Positions 15,950 to 23,979 of a stretch of 40,409 bases of DNA are shown in pieces. Position 1 is the first letter of the stretch, and every line of letters begins with the position of its first letter. The stretch is from IMG/VR virus record IMGVR_UViG_3300047471_000956, positions 1-40,409 of that record, one strand, 5' to 3'. The stretch is from a virus. The notes below the pieces were generated by a model. That model did no database searches, was not told where the DNA came from, and saw nothing but the letters and a program-made list of their open reading frames with translations. The position numbers were made by a program, and so were the translations under genes.

Positions 15950-17722
15950 ATGCCAGACCTGAGCGGGATTCCGGTTGTCGGTCCGACGCTAAGCTCCCAC
16001 GGCATCGGTGCGCCAGATCCACCCGCAACTCCTCCGGATACCAGTCAGCGCGACCAGATCGTCGCTGCGCTGGCCGCGGCTCACGGTGGCATCTTTGGGA
16101 AGCCGGCACCGCAGACGACCAAGGGGACTGGCGGTCAGCTCCAGGCAACCGGTTACGACCTGTACACCTTCGGCGACGGCACGACAGTCGAAGTGGACCC
16201 CGATACGGGTGCGACGCAGAACCTGAAACTCGCACCGGTCAAAACAACGGCGACGAAGACACCGCAGGATGTCCTCGGCGACCAGGGCCTGTACATCGTC
16301 GGCGGCAAGGTCTACCAGAAGAACCCAGACCCGAACGGTCTTCCAATTGAGACCGACGCGAGTAAGGCGACGCAGGTGCTCGCCGACGCGAAGACTCAGG
16401 CCGACACGACGCTGGCGCAAGCGCAGACCGCCAAGGCCGACATCGACGCGAAGATCGCCGCGGACCCGACCAATCAGGCGCTCCAGCAGCAGAAGACCCA
16501 GGCTGATAACGCGCTGACGGCAGCCCAGACGGCCAGTCAGCAAGCCACTGCTGCCGCGACCGCGATCGATACCCAACTCAAGCAGGCAGCCGCACCCAGC
16601 CAGATCGCGCTTGCCGGTGCACAGGCCACCAACCTGCAAGCCACTGCCGCAGCGACCGCGGCCACGACGCCGTCCACGGTCGCGCTCAATAACGCCCAGG
16701 CCGCGAAGACAGCGGCGGACGCAGCACTTGCCAGCGACCCGACCAATATCGCGCTGCAGCAGGCCAAGACGCGGGCTGACACTGCACTCGCTCAGGCACA
16801 GGCCGCGGCTACCACCAAGCCGACTGCGCTCACTGCCGACACGGTGTCGCCATACATCCCGACGATGGACGCCTCCGGGCAGATCACCTACCAGCCCAAT
16901 CAGAACCGGATCACGGCGACCGAAGCGACGAGCCAGTTGGCTTCGCAGCTTGGGCTGAAGGTCGCCGCCGGGTCGATGTCCGAGAAGGACGCGCAGGCGT
17001 TGATCACCAACGCGATCAACACCATGAACGCGCACGTCCAGGAGCAGCAGAACCAGATCACCGCTGCTGGCGACATCCTCTCAAACGTTCGAGGCAACGC
17101 ACAGACCGGTGCGGGCTTGCTGCAGCAGCGAGCGCAGACCGCGCAGGGCATGCTCGGCCAGGTTCTTGGGATCGCGCAGGGCGGCACGGCATCGGGCAGT
17201 CTGGGCGGCGGCATGATGGCCGCGCCGGCTGGCGTCGGCGGGCAACTGGTGAGCGGCATCAGCAACTGGACCACGGGGCTGATGGGTGGTCAGGGGACCA
17301 TGGACTCCGCGGCCAGACTGCTCCAGATGGCGGACCCGCGGAGCAGTCTGGCGGACCCGTCGTCGCAGCAAGCGATCAGCACGCTCGCGCAACTGATGGA
17401 CAAGTACCACCAGGCCACCGGCATGCCGCACCCCGCGGTGGCGGCGACGCAGGCAATGCAGCAGAGCGGGCAGAACGGCGGGATGGCCGCTCCAGCGACG
17501 GCACCGAATCCTGCGTACGCCTCGACTGGCGCCGGCGCGGTCACGGCCGGGTATGCGGGCAGTGGAGGCAATCCGTGGGGAAACGCGCCTAACGGGTTCC
17601 CCGCCCCGACGACGGTCCAGAGCCCGTACTCCTCGAGTGGACTCGGGCCGGTGGGCGCGGGCTTCGCGGCTCCGAGCACGGCGTCGCCGACCATCGTGAT
17701 TCATATGCCAGGTGCTGCCTGA
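15950..17722 (+). CDS. Ala/Gln-rich ejection-type internal virion protein
   Basis: 590 aa. After a ~130-residue soluble N-terminus (GLYIVGGKVYQKNP), residues ~140-290 form repetitive Ala/Gln/Thr helices with a recurring unit like AxxDPTNxALQQxKTxAD (at least twice), consistent with a long coiled coil. The C-terminus is Gly/Ala/Met-rich with hydrophobic patches, then low complexity. Composition and position, paired with the giant virion protein and the next gene, suggest a second ejectosome component. Its stop overlaps the next ATG (TGATG). Confidence 0.72.
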   Translation: MPDLSGIPVVGPTLSSHGIGAPDPPATPPDTSQRDQIVAALAAAHGGIFGKPAPQTTKGTGGQLQATGYDLYTFGDGTTVEVDPDTGATQNLKLAPVKTTATKTPQDVLGDQGLYIVGGKVYQKNPDPNGLPIETDASKATQVLADAKTQADTTLAQAQTAKADIDAKIAADPTNQALQQQKTQADNALTAAQTASQQATAAATAIDTQLKQAAAPSQIALAGAQATNLQATAAATAATTPSTVALNNAQAAKTAADAALASDPTNIALQQAKTRADTALAQAQAAATTKPTALTADTVSPYIPTMDASGQITYQPNQNRITATEATSQLASQLGLKVAAGSMSEKDAQALITNAINTMNAHVQEQQNQITAAGDILSNVRGNAQTGAGLLQQRAQTAQGMLGQVLGIAQGGTASGSLGGGMMAAPAGVGGQLVSGISNWTTGLMGGQGTMDSAARLLQMADPRSSLADPSSQQAISTLAQLMDKYHQATGMPHPAVAATQAMQQSGQNGGMAAPATAPNPAYASTGAGAVTAGYAGSGGNPWGNAPNGFPAPTTVQSPYSSSGLGPVGAGFAAPSTASPTIVIHMPGAA

Positions 17723-18711
17723 TGCCACAGTTTCCCAATCCGAACGGCGGAGCCCCGCTGCAGGTTGCCAACGAAGCCGAAGCGCGGGCCCAGGGCTGGA
17801 CTCCCTCGATGGGGTCGATGGGTGTCCTGTCGTATCCCGATAGCGGTGGCGGGAGTTCAGGCGGAGGTAGCGGCGGAGGCGATGCGGGTGGCGGTAATGG
17901 CGCTGCACTCGGTGCCGCCATCGACAAACTCCTGGGAGCTCGAGCTTCTGGTGATAAGGCGGCGTTCGACGAAGCGGTCCGTCAGTTCAACCAGAACTTC
18001 GGCCTGAGCCAGGCTGCCACCACCGGTACGTACAACGGAGCGCCCACGCTCGCCGCGCTCAAGCAGCAAGCCGACATCGCCGCGCAGAAGTTGCTGGGCG
18101 CGCAGAACGACGCCACGCTGACCGGCACCTATCAAGGCCAGGCAACCCTCGCTGCACTCAAGCAGCAAGCCGACATCGCGTCACAGCAACTGCAGAACGC
18201 GATGACCGCGGCCGGCTTGACCGGCACGTACAACGGGGCGCCAACACTGGCCGCGAAGCAGCAGCAGTACACCCAGCAGATGGGCGTCATCAACGCTGCC
18301 CAGACCGCGCAGGCGAACCCGTTCCTCCAGCAGCAGCTCTACGGTCAGGCCAACCGCATTTTTTCAGGGCAGCGCGTACCAGGTTTTCAGGCTCCGGGGA
18401 CGGTCGCGGGCGTCGGTACAGCGGGTGGCAACACGCAGGGCGGCCTCGGATATTTGTCGCAAATGATTTCAGATATTCGAGATCCAACCCCGAACCAGAC
18501 CACTGCGGACTCGTTCCTGGCGCAGACGCCGACCCCGAACAAGATCGACTCGCAGTCGTTCCTGAGGTCCAACCCGAGCACCCAGAACGTCATCCTGCAA
18601 GCTATGCAACAGCGCTACGGCGTTGACCCTAAGGATGCTTTAAGTCAGATAAACGCGACGTTGCCTCAATTCGTTGCCCCAAATACAACCGGGACAATCC
18701 GGAGGGGTTGA
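17722..18711 (+). CDS. Internal virion protein with TGTYNGAPTLA repeats
   Basis: 329 aa. A Gly/Ser linker (~40-58) is followed by three ~32-residue repeats, each starting TGTY(N/Q)G(A/Q)(P/A)TLAA and continuing as a Gln/Ala helix (ALKQQADIAAQ), spanning ~98-190. The repeated GxYxGxPTLA motif is a hallmark I associate with internal virion proteins of many uncultured phages. The C-terminal part holds SFLAQTPTPN and SQSFLRSNPSTQNVILQAM. The start overlaps the previous stop by 1 bp, and the stop overlaps the next ATG by 1 bp. Confidence 0.75.
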   Translation: MPQFPNPNGGAPLQVANEAEARAQGWTPSMGSMGVLSYPDSGGGSSGGGSGGGDAGGGNGAALGAAIDKLLGARASGDKAAFDEAVRQFNQNFGLSQAATTGTYNGAPTLAALKQQADIAAQKLLGAQNDATLTGTYQGQATLAALKQQADIASQQLQNAMTAAGLTGTYNGAPTLAAKQQQYTQQMGVINAAQTAQANPFLQQQLYGQANRIFSGQRVPGFQAPGTVAGVGTAGGNTQGGLGYLSQMISDIRDPTPNQTTADSFLAQTPTPNKIDSQSFLRSNPSTQNVILQAMQQRYGVDPKDALSQINATLPQFVAPNTTGTIRRG

Positions 18712-18866
18712 TGCCACTCAAGAAGTCAGGCTCAAAAGCTGCGGTTTCTCAGAACATCAGGACCGAGATCAAGGCCGGGCGTCCACAGCGTCAGGCCGTC
18801 GCAATCGCGCTTAGCGTTGCCCGTCGAGCGAAAGCTGATACGGCACGCCGCGCTGGGAAGCGCTGA
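18711..18866 (+). CDS. Small basic phage protein (DUF6496-like), tail possibly regenerated
   Basis: 51 aa: MPLKKSGSKAAVSQNIRTEI then KAGRPQRQAVAIALSVARRA, a pattern typical of a widespread family of ~45-50 aa basic phage proteins. GGAGGGG precedes the ATG, which overlaps the previous stop. Its last ~18 codons run antisense to the 3' end of an HNH gene. Past the HNH gene (19381-19440) a second in-frame tail, KQAVAAAYATQRAAAKGKK, looks like the family's normal C-terminus. The present tail may therefore be a replacement brought in with the endonuclease. Function unknown. Confidence 0.8.
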   Translation: MPLKKSGSKAAVSQNIRTEIKAGRPQRQAVAIALSVARRAKADTARRAGKR

Positions 18867-19362
18867 CCGCTCCATGCAGCCGAATGTCGATGACGCGCAG
18901 GTTTTCGGGGCGGTTGTCTCGTCGGTTCCGGTTGATGTGGTCGACATGTTCGCTGGAGAGCAAGGGTCGCCCGAGAATTTGCTCCATAACCCACCGATGC
19001 TCTGGCAATCGACGGCCATTCACGGTCACTCGCTTGTAGCGACCGCCATCGATAAGCGCCGTAGCCTCCGCCTTACAGGGAACAGAACAATACTTTCGCA
19101 AACCACGGCGACTAGGCGAATACGTGAAGGTAATCAGGCAGTGACGGCAGATTCCTTCGAGTCGGGCATAGTTATGTGCACGTTTGCCGCGAATCGACGC
19201 AAGCCGAATCGCCTCACGGTCCTCCCTGTTGCCAAGGTTCTGACAGCGTTGAGAGCAGTACCGACCACGTCCGCGCGCCCAGGCGTGTTGCGGTACGTAC
19301 ACCGTCCGACCGCAATTGGCACACGCGGACGTCACTCCGTGTCTCTCCCCTCTCTTCGCCAC
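18811..19362 (-). CDS. HNH homing endonuclease with two zinc knuckles
   Basis: 183 aa from GTG 19362. Two Cys4 knuckles (CANCGRTVYV...YCSQRC; CRHCLITF...YCSVPC) precede an HNH core: RLPEHRWVMEQILGRPL, then EHVDHINRNRRDNRPENLRV, the classic H...DH-N-RDNRxENLR signature. It is antisense to the late operon. A TATAAT on its own strand (19374-19369) lies 6 nt from the GTG, implying a nearly leaderless mRNA. The 3' end overlaps the upstream 51-aa gene by 56 bp. Mobile by homing; it appears to have split or duplicated its target gene. Confidence 0.92.
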   Translation of the reverse strand: MAKRGERHGVTSACANCGRTVYVPQHAWARGRGRYCSQRCQNLGNREDREAIRLASIRGKRAHNYARLEGICRHCLITFTYSPSRRGLRKYCSVPCKAEATALIDGGRYKRVTVNGRRLPEHRWVMEQILGRPLLSSEHVDHINRNRRDNRPENLRVIDIRLHGAVSASQRGVPYQLSLDGQR

Positions 19363-19368
19363 CTATCT

Positions 19369-19374
19369 ATTATA
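19369..19374 (-). promoter_or_regulatory. Consensus -10 (TATAAT) of HNH gene 2
   Basis: TATAAT on the minus strand with only 6 nt to the GTG start at 19362, so transcription should begin at or next to the start codon. No good -35 element is seen at 17 nt. Confidence 0.6.
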
Positions 19375-19377
19375 GCC

Positions 19378-19440
19378 GTGAAGCAAGCCGTAGCTGCAGC
19401 CTACGCAACCCAGCGAGCGGCGGCGAAGGGAAAGAAATAG
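19378..19440 (+). pseudogene. Orphan 3' end of the small basic protein gene
   Basis: In frame, this stretch reads VKQAVAAAYATQRAAAKGKK and stops at TAG 19438-19440, directly before the scaffold ATG. It matches by pattern the RQAVAIALSVARRA... tail of the 51-aa gene upstream, but codons have diverged, so it is not a recent copy. Best explanation: the displaced 3' part of the original gene, or the end of a tandem paralog whose 5' part was lost to the HNH insertion. GTG 19378 could in principle start a 20-residue peptide. Confidence 0.6.
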
Positions 19441-20325
19441 ATGCCTGGCGACTGGGAAAAATCGGTCCATCCCGACCTGGTCGACGACGAGCCTGAAGAG
19501 GCGTCATCGACGGGGGCTTCAGCGCGCGCCGCTAAACCCCAACGCGCTGAGGTCGGCGACTCGGTGCCCTCCAACAACGAGCCGCAAACGCAATCGGATT
19601 CGCCTGAGGCCAGCACTTCCCCAGCCGAAGGCGAGTCCGATAAGCCGCTGCCTGACTGGTTTTCTCAAGTCCGCGACGCCAAGGACCCGAAGGAAGCGCT
19701 TCGGTCGATTCTCAAGAACGTGCCGTACGACGAGCTCGAGAAGGACGACGTCTTCTCGGGGCTGGTCGGAAACGTGGCTGACCGTCGCGTCAAGGCACTG
19801 CAAGCCAAGCAGGAGCGCGACGCGCAGGAAAAGGCCAAGCTGGACGCAGCGGCTAACAACGATCTCTACACCCTGGGTGAGATGACTCAGCGCGAACTGC
19901 AACAGCAACTCGCGTCGCAGCAAGCAGCCCAGGCCGCGGTTCCCTTCATGGACGGCGTCACGCTGTTCCAGAAGAGCCGAGACCCAGCCGTCCAGCGGGA
20001 GGTCTCGGGCAAGACATTCGGCGCCGGCAAGAGCCACGCCGAAGGAGTGGCAGAATACCTCTCGTCAGTCGTCGACACCACGGTCGAGCTCGAGCTGAAG
20101 AAGCGAGAGTCCGCGCTGAGAAAGTCGATACTGGGCGAGGTCAACGGTGACGAGCCTGTCCCCGAGCGCGACTCAGGTACCCCCGGTCGCGTCCGCGAAG
20201 TGACAGACGAACAGATCGCCGCTATGTCGCTCAAGGAATACGAGGCGCTGTTCGATGAGAACGGTAGGCCAAAGCCAGGGGTACGCCATCGGTCCACCCG
20301 AGGGATACCCGTTCAACAGCGCTAG
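19441..20325 (+). CDS. Capsid scaffolding protein
   Basis: 294 aa directly upstream of the capsid gene. The first ~75 residues are acidic, Ser/Pro-rich and disordered. A helical, charged middle follows (DRRVKALQAKQERDAQEKAK; REVSGKTFGAGK), with KSILGEV coiled-coil-like segments and a basic C-terminal end (RPKPGVRHRSTRGIPVQQR), which in scaffolds typically contacts the coat protein. No enzymatic motif is visible. Assignment rests on composition, length and neighbour. Confidence 0.8.
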   Translation: MPGDWEKSVHPDLVDDEPEEASSTGASARAAKPQRAEVGDSVPSNNEPQTQSDSPEASTSPAEGESDKPLPDWFSQVRDAKDPKEALRSILKNVPYDELEKDDVFSGLVGNVADRRVKALQAKQERDAQEKAKLDAAANNDLYTLGEMTQRELQQQLASQQAAQAAVPFMDGVTLFQKSRDPAVQREVSGKTFGAGKSHAEGVAEYLSSVVDTTVELELKKRESALRKSILGEVNGDEPVPERDSGTPGRVREVTDEQIAAMSLKEYEALFDENGRPKPGVRHRSTRGIPVQQR

Positions 20326-20363
20326 CGCGAGTTTGCTAGTGACAATATCAGGGGGTACTCCCA

Positions 20364-21218
20364 GTGGCCACGGGCGTAACGGAGTTCGTTGATAAGACTA
20401 TTTCCGATGGTATTTTCTCCCCTGACATTTGGTCGAAGCAGGTATTGCGAGCAACGGAATCGAACCTGCTTCTGGCGAAGAGTGTCAACAGGGGCTTTGA
20501 GGCAGATGCCAGCGTAGGCAAAACCGTCAAGGTTGCGTCTATCGGTAATCTCGCGGCGCGGGCAAAGACCGAAAACACGGCAATTGTGTACGAGACAGTG
20601 GCGGAAACTGCCACCACAATTACCTTGAATATTTGGTCATACGCGGCCCTTGGCATCGAAGATATAGTCAAGGTGCAAGCGATTGTCGACGTCCAGAACG
20701 AGTACCAGCAGAAGCTGGGCTACGCGCTGGCGAAGGATATCGACGGTGCGCTCGCGGTCGACGTGGCCGGCTTCACCCAGACCGTAGGCACGCTCGGCAC
20801 GCCGCTCTCAGACGCCAACGTGCTGTCCGCGGTGCAGCTCCTGGACAACGCCGACGCGCCGCAGACCGAGCGGTTCTTCATCATGAGCCCGGCTGAGAAG
20901 GTCGCCAAACTGGCACTCGATCGCTGGAGCAATGCCTTATATATCGGCAACACCTCCATGCCAGCCAAGTCAGGCATGCTCGGCGACATGTACGGGCTGA
21001 ACCTGGGCATCACCACCAACCTGGTGAAGCCAGCCGGCGGTCAGGCGAACTGCTTCATCTTCCATCGGGAAGCGCTGGCGCTCATTCTCCAGAGGAGCCC
21101 CAAGAGCCATATATTCTACGATATAGACGTTTTCACGTGGAAATTAGCCGTGGAAGAAATCTACGGGCATCAAATGATGCGTCCCACATTTGGTGTTTGG
21201 GCGAAAGGTGCCGCGTAG
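20364..21218 (+). CDS. Major capsid protein (HK97-like fold)
   Basis: 284 aa from GTG 20364, with GGGGGT ~8 nt upstream. Features fitting coat proteins of this size: N-terminal TEFVDKTISDGIFSPDIWSK, a beta-rich middle with VGKTVKVASIG and TLNIWSYAALGIEDIV, the helix ELxxxQKLGYALAKDIDGAL, and a C-terminal P-domain-like block (RPTFGVWAKGAA). There is no protease domain, and the separate scaffold suggests no cleaved delta domain. An HNH gene follows, and a near copy of the last 14 bases of this gene's end recurs at 21850-21863. Confidence 0.9.
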   Translation: MATGVTEFVDKTISDGIFSPDIWSKQVLRATESNLLLAKSVNRGFEADASVGKTVKVASIGNLAARAKTENTAIVYETVAETATTITLNIWSYAALGIEDIVKVQAIVDVQNEYQQKLGYALAKDIDGALAVDVAGFTQTVGTLGTPLSDANVLSAVQLLDNADAPQTERFFIMSPAEKVAKLALDRWSNALYIGNTSMPAKSGMLGDMYGLNLGITTNLVKPAGGQANCFIFHREALALILQRSPKSHIFYDIDVFTWKLAVEEIYGHQMMRPTFGVWAKGAA

Positions 21219-21220
21219 AT
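21207..21220 (+). repeat. Gene-end repeat GGTGCCGYGTAGAT, left copy
   Basis: GGTGCCGCGTAGAT contains the capsid stop TAG. GGTGCCGTGTAGAT at 21850-21863 also contains an in-frame TAG, directly before the next gene's ATG. The pair brackets HNH gene 3. Confidence 0.6.
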
Positions 21221-21249
21221 AAGCTAACTCGCAGAATATACCACGCGGA

Positions 21250-21777
21250 CTAACTAAGATGCTTCCACGTTCTGCCGATGCGGAGATTGGTCACCTGATT
21301 GGGATGGATGCCAAAACGGGCGGCTACTTCGGCACGAGAGAGGCTGCGACCCTCAGGGCTGCGGATGAAGCGCACGTCAGCCTCTGTCAGTGTGGTTCGG
21401 CGTCCACGCGGAATCAGGCCAAGCGACCATGCTCGAGTCTGGTTCTGCGACGGCGTCACCCATTCCAGGTTGGAAATGTGGTTGTTCGTCCGCACCCCAT
21501 CGATGTGGTCGACGGTATGAGTGGGCGTCAGCGGCGGGTCCAGGAACGCCGCGGCTACCAGCCGATGGACGTAGCGCTGGAGGTGACGGTTGTCGATGGC
21601 GAGGATTACGAACGGGTAGCCGGCTCCGGCCAGTCCAGGCTTCAGGATGCGGCCGGCGTACGTGCGCTGACCGTCTCCAATATCTCGGCGGACGCGTCCC
21701 CACGAGGAGACGGAGTAGTACCCGTTGGTCTCTTCAACGGGACGCCATTCTTCAGTATCGTCAATAGGCATCGTCAC
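21250..21777 (-). CDS. NUMOD4/HNH homing endonuclease
   Basis: 175 aa if started at GTG 21777, which has GAGGG 7 nt upstream. An ATG at 21822 would give 190 aa. Domain order: NUMOD4-like EEWRPVEETNGYYSVSSWGRV (in two parts, ~4-25), HNH core VHRLVAAAFLDPP then HTVDHIDGVRTNNHISNLEWV and SQNQTRAW, then a DNA-binding HTH (LSRAEVAARFGIHPNQVTNL) near the C-terminus. It sits on the minus strand between capsid and the next head gene, and does not overlap capsid. Flanking GGTGCCGYGTAGAT repeats suggest a mobile insertion at the capsid 3' end. Confidence 0.92.
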   Translation of the reverse strand: MTMPIDDTEEWRPVEETNGYYSVSSWGRVRRDIGDGQRTYAGRILKPGLAGAGYPFVILAIDNRHLQRYVHRLVAAAFLDPPLTPTHTVDHIDGVRTNNHISNLEWVTPSQNQTRAWSLGLIPRGRRTTLTEADVRFIRSPEGRSLSRAEVAARFGIHPNQVTNLRIGRTWKHLS

Positions 21778-21849
21778 GGACTGACCCTCGGTGGCGGTGT
21801 AGATGGGCCTGCCGCTATGCAACTAGCGCAGGCTCATCGCATTGTAGGA

Positions 21850-21863
21850 GGTGCCGTGTAGAT
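21850..21863 (+). repeat. Gene-end repeat GGTGCCGYGTAGAT, right copy
   Basis: Matches 21207-21220 with one mismatch. The plus-strand frame read through here ends IVGGAV-stop, resembling the capsid ending WAKGAA-stop. It overlaps the SD/start region of the next gene. Confidence 0.6.
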
Positions 21864-22464
21864 GGCCGAAGAAACATTCATTGAACGGATGGTCAGCAAG
21901 ACACTCGGTCGGACTGACATCCCCCTGAAACGGGGGCAAAATTATAATTACGCTCTCCGGCATTACGCGACCCCGAACGGTGACATCGTCCAGCTCCAGT
22001 CGGACCCGCAGAACCGAGCGCTGTATGCCGATCTAGGCTTCCACCTTTTATCGGATGTTCCTGCTCGCGGCGAGAAGATGTCAGAGGTCGAGGAATGGGA
22101 GACGCTGGTCCGCCCAGAGGTCATCGCCGAGCAGCGGAAGCGAGCCAAACTGATCAACGCCATCCGCAAGGCGGACACCAAGGACCCGACCCTTGGCACG
22201 CTGATCGACACCGAGACCATCGACACGCAAACGACCGAGCAACTCGAGGCGACCATCAAGGACATCCGCGCGCACGGCGGCGTGGTCCGAGTGGTCGACG
22301 TGAAGTACCGAGACGAGCCGGAGCCGTCGTTGCTGCGTGGAGTTGAGACGGACGAATCTCTGGAAAATCTCCAGAGGAAGCTCGGTGCTGAAGGTGCCAG
22401 GGCAACCACGATCGAGGGCACTGGCAAGGACCCGATCGACGAGTCGCGACGGAGGAAGGTATGA
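21862..22464 (+). CDS. Head/completion-region hypothetical protein
   Basis: 200 aa, ATG 21862 with GTAGGAGGT ~10 nt upstream. The N-terminal region (IPLKRGQNYNYALRHYATPNG; ALYADLGFHLL) looks like a compact beta-containing domain; the rest is charged and helical with an Arg-rich tail (DESRRRKV). The family is not recognised. The position after capsid suggests a head decoration or completion factor. The stop overlaps the next ATG by 4 bp. Confidence 0.7.
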   Translation: MAEETFIERMVSKTLGRTDIPLKRGQNYNYALRHYATPNGDIVQLQSDPQNRALYADLGFHLLSDVPARGEKMSEVEEWETLVRPEVIAEQRKRAKLINAIRKADTKDPTLGTLIDTETIDTQTTEQLEATIKDIRAHGGVVRVVDVKYRDEPEPSLLRGVETDESLENLQRKLGAEGARATTIEGTGKDPIDESRRRKV

Positions 22465-22766
22465 CCGACTTCATCGCTCAGGCGAATCTGATTCACGAGA
22501 ACGGCCCAGCGGTCACGCCGCCGTCGACGCTGTACTTCCATTTCCTCAAGCCGGCATCTGACTTTGGGGAAGCGGAGACCGTGATCGCTCCCGCGACCAA
22601 CGCCGAGATGTACCTGCGGATTGGGTACACCATCACCGGCGAGGAGACCATCGAGAACCTCGCCGAATGGAACGAGCAGAACGCGGCGAAGGCAGCGCCG
22701 GAAGCGAAGACTGAGGCGAAGGCTGAGAGCTCGCACAAGAGCAAGGCGGCAGAGCATGCCACTTGA
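22461..22766 (+). CDS. Small virion-region protein with charged tail
   Basis: 101 aa. A folded-looking N-terminal ~70 residues (LIHENGPAVTPPSTLYFHFL; MYLRIGYTITGEETIENL) is followed by an Ala/Glu/Lys-rich tail (KAAPEAKTEAKAESSHKSK). Overlaps both neighbours (ATGA with the upstream gene, 11 bp with the downstream gene). Family not recognised. Confidence 0.7.
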   Translation: MTDFIAQANLIHENGPAVTPPSTLYFHFLKPASDFGEAETVIAPATNAEMYLRIGYTITGEETIENLAEWNEQNAAKAAPEAKTEAKAESSHKSKAAEHAT

Positions 22767-23211
22767 CGGAGGCAGGATCGGCTCGCAGGTCGGCGCCGCG
22801 ATGGGTCTCTGGACCCACACGCCCGTCGATTGGCGCGGCAACGAGACTGGCGTAGCCCCGCCTGGTCCCGCCGGCTGGCCGGCGAATGCGTCCGCGGCGA
22901 CCGCGGTCTTTCCCAATGGCTCGCCAACAGGAGCGACCGGTCAGGCGCCGGCCATCACCGCGATCTCGGTCACGGGCATCACGGTATCGGGCGCGACCGT
23001 CAACTTCACCCTGTCGCAGCAAGCCCTGAACTGGATCGACTACGGCACCACCACGGCGTACGGGTCAACGAATACGCAGGGCTCGGGCACTGGTGCGCAG
23101 TCGAAAGCGCTCGGCGGTCTGACGACAGGGACGCTCTACCACTACCGCATCGCCGCGGTCGCGAACGGCATCACAACCTATTCAGCCGACGGAACGTTCA
23201 CCACGTCGTGA
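22756..23211 (+). CDS. Fibronectin type III-like virion protein
   Basis: 151 aa from ATG 22756, the only Met placing the start close to the upstream stop. The C-terminal half (~65-151) reads as an Fn3/purple-acid-phosphatase-N-type beta-sandwich: ITAISVTGITVSGATVNFTL, WIDYGTTTAYG, LTTGTLYHYRIAAVANG and SADGTFTT. The N-terminal half contains WTHTPVDWRGNETG and Pro/Ala-rich sequence. Fn3 modules on phage capsids and tails usually mediate surface binding. The stop overlaps the next GTG start. Confidence 0.78.
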   Translation: MPLDGGRIGSQVGAAMGLWTHTPVDWRGNETGVAPPGPAGWPANASAATAVFPNGSPTGATGQAPAITAISVTGITVSGATVNFTLSQQALNWIDYGTTTAYGSTNTQGSGTGAQSKALGGLTTGTLYHYRIAAVANGITTYSADGTFTTS

Positions 23212-23651
23212 TTGACGAGTACGGCCGCGCCGAGCATCTGGTGGTCACGCCGGGCCATCGGGCCGGCTGCGTCTTCGGGCCCGGATTCTTCCGGGTCAAC
23301 TTCGGGGGCAGCGCGCGCTACTGTCAGAACGAGGCGGAAGTGGAACGGGCTACTTCGCTTCTACGGGGAGTAGCGCGCGACCTGCGCGTCGAACGCGACG
23401 GGTACTGTCTGGACACCGATTCTCTCATTGGCGACGCCAACACTCCGGACGTCGTGGACGGGGACTGGTGGCTTGGCTTACCGGTCGTGGACGGCATGCG
23501 CGAGCTGGGGCTGCAGCACGAGTCCGACTACCGTCGGGTGTACCAGCAGATCGAGTCGGCAGTGTACCGACGAGACAACCGAGCATCGCAGGGCGGGGTG
23601 CGCGCCAGCATCGTGATCAAGCGCCCAGGAGCTCGCGTCAGCAATGTCTGA
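23208..23651 (+). CDS. Hypothetical protein, virion region
   Basis: 147 aa from GTG 23208 (GTGA overlap with the upstream stop). Contains GHRAGCVFGPGFFRVNFGG, CQNEAEVERATSLLRGVARD and a central acidic segment. Not recognised. An 8-bp overlap with the next gene places it in the head/tail operon. Confidence 0.65.
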   Translation: MIDEYGRAEHLVVTPGHRAGCVFGPGFFRVNFGGSARYCQNEAEVERATSLLRGVARDLRVERDGYCLDTDSLIGDANTPDVVDGDWWLGLPVVDGMRELGLQHESDYRRVYQQIESAVYRRDNRASQGGVRASIVIKRPGARVSNV

Positions 23652-23979
23652 TGGGTTTCTGAGTGGGGCCGCGGTGACACCATCGAATGGGCTGGTGCTC
23701 GCATCGATGGTGGCTCCTGAATCGCTCCGCGTGCGAACCGTGGTCGGTTCGGCCGGCAGCAGCGGTGCGGGTCCGACGGTGCTGGACCTGAGAAAGAATG
23801 GAGTCAGCATGTACCACGGGTCAGCGCCGAAGCCTACCGTCGCGGCGGGTGCGAGCGGCAAATTCACGACGGCGCTTCCGACTGATCGCGGACTGCTGCA
23901 GTGGGACGTCTTGAGCCTGGTGGTGCTGACCGCCGGCGGCCATGGCACCGTGGTCGCGACCGCGGAGATCGAGAAATGA
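23644..23979 (+). CDS. Small beta-rich fibre-associated protein
   Basis: 111 aa, with alternating hydrophobic strands, Gly-rich turns and VLDLRKNGVSMYHG in the middle. Proteins with this RKNG...s...y pattern often form the receptor- or fibre-associated beta-sandwiches of phage tails, but the match is only by eye. Its stop overlaps the tailspike ATG by 4 bp. Confidence 0.65.
   Translation: MSDGFLSGAAVTPSNGLVLASMVAPESLRVRTVVGSAGSSGAGPTVLDLRKNGVSMYHGSAPKPTVAAGASGKFTTALPTDRGLLQWDVLSLVVLTAGGHGTVVATAEIEK

Noticed and set aside
9820-21861. Long plus-strand ORFs opposite the HNH genes (9820-10713, 18817-19440, 21259-21861)
   Set aside because: They mirror the clear HNH coding frames, have no recognisable motif, and open antisense frames are common at this GC content. 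Only the short 3' remnant at 19378-19440 shows family likeness.
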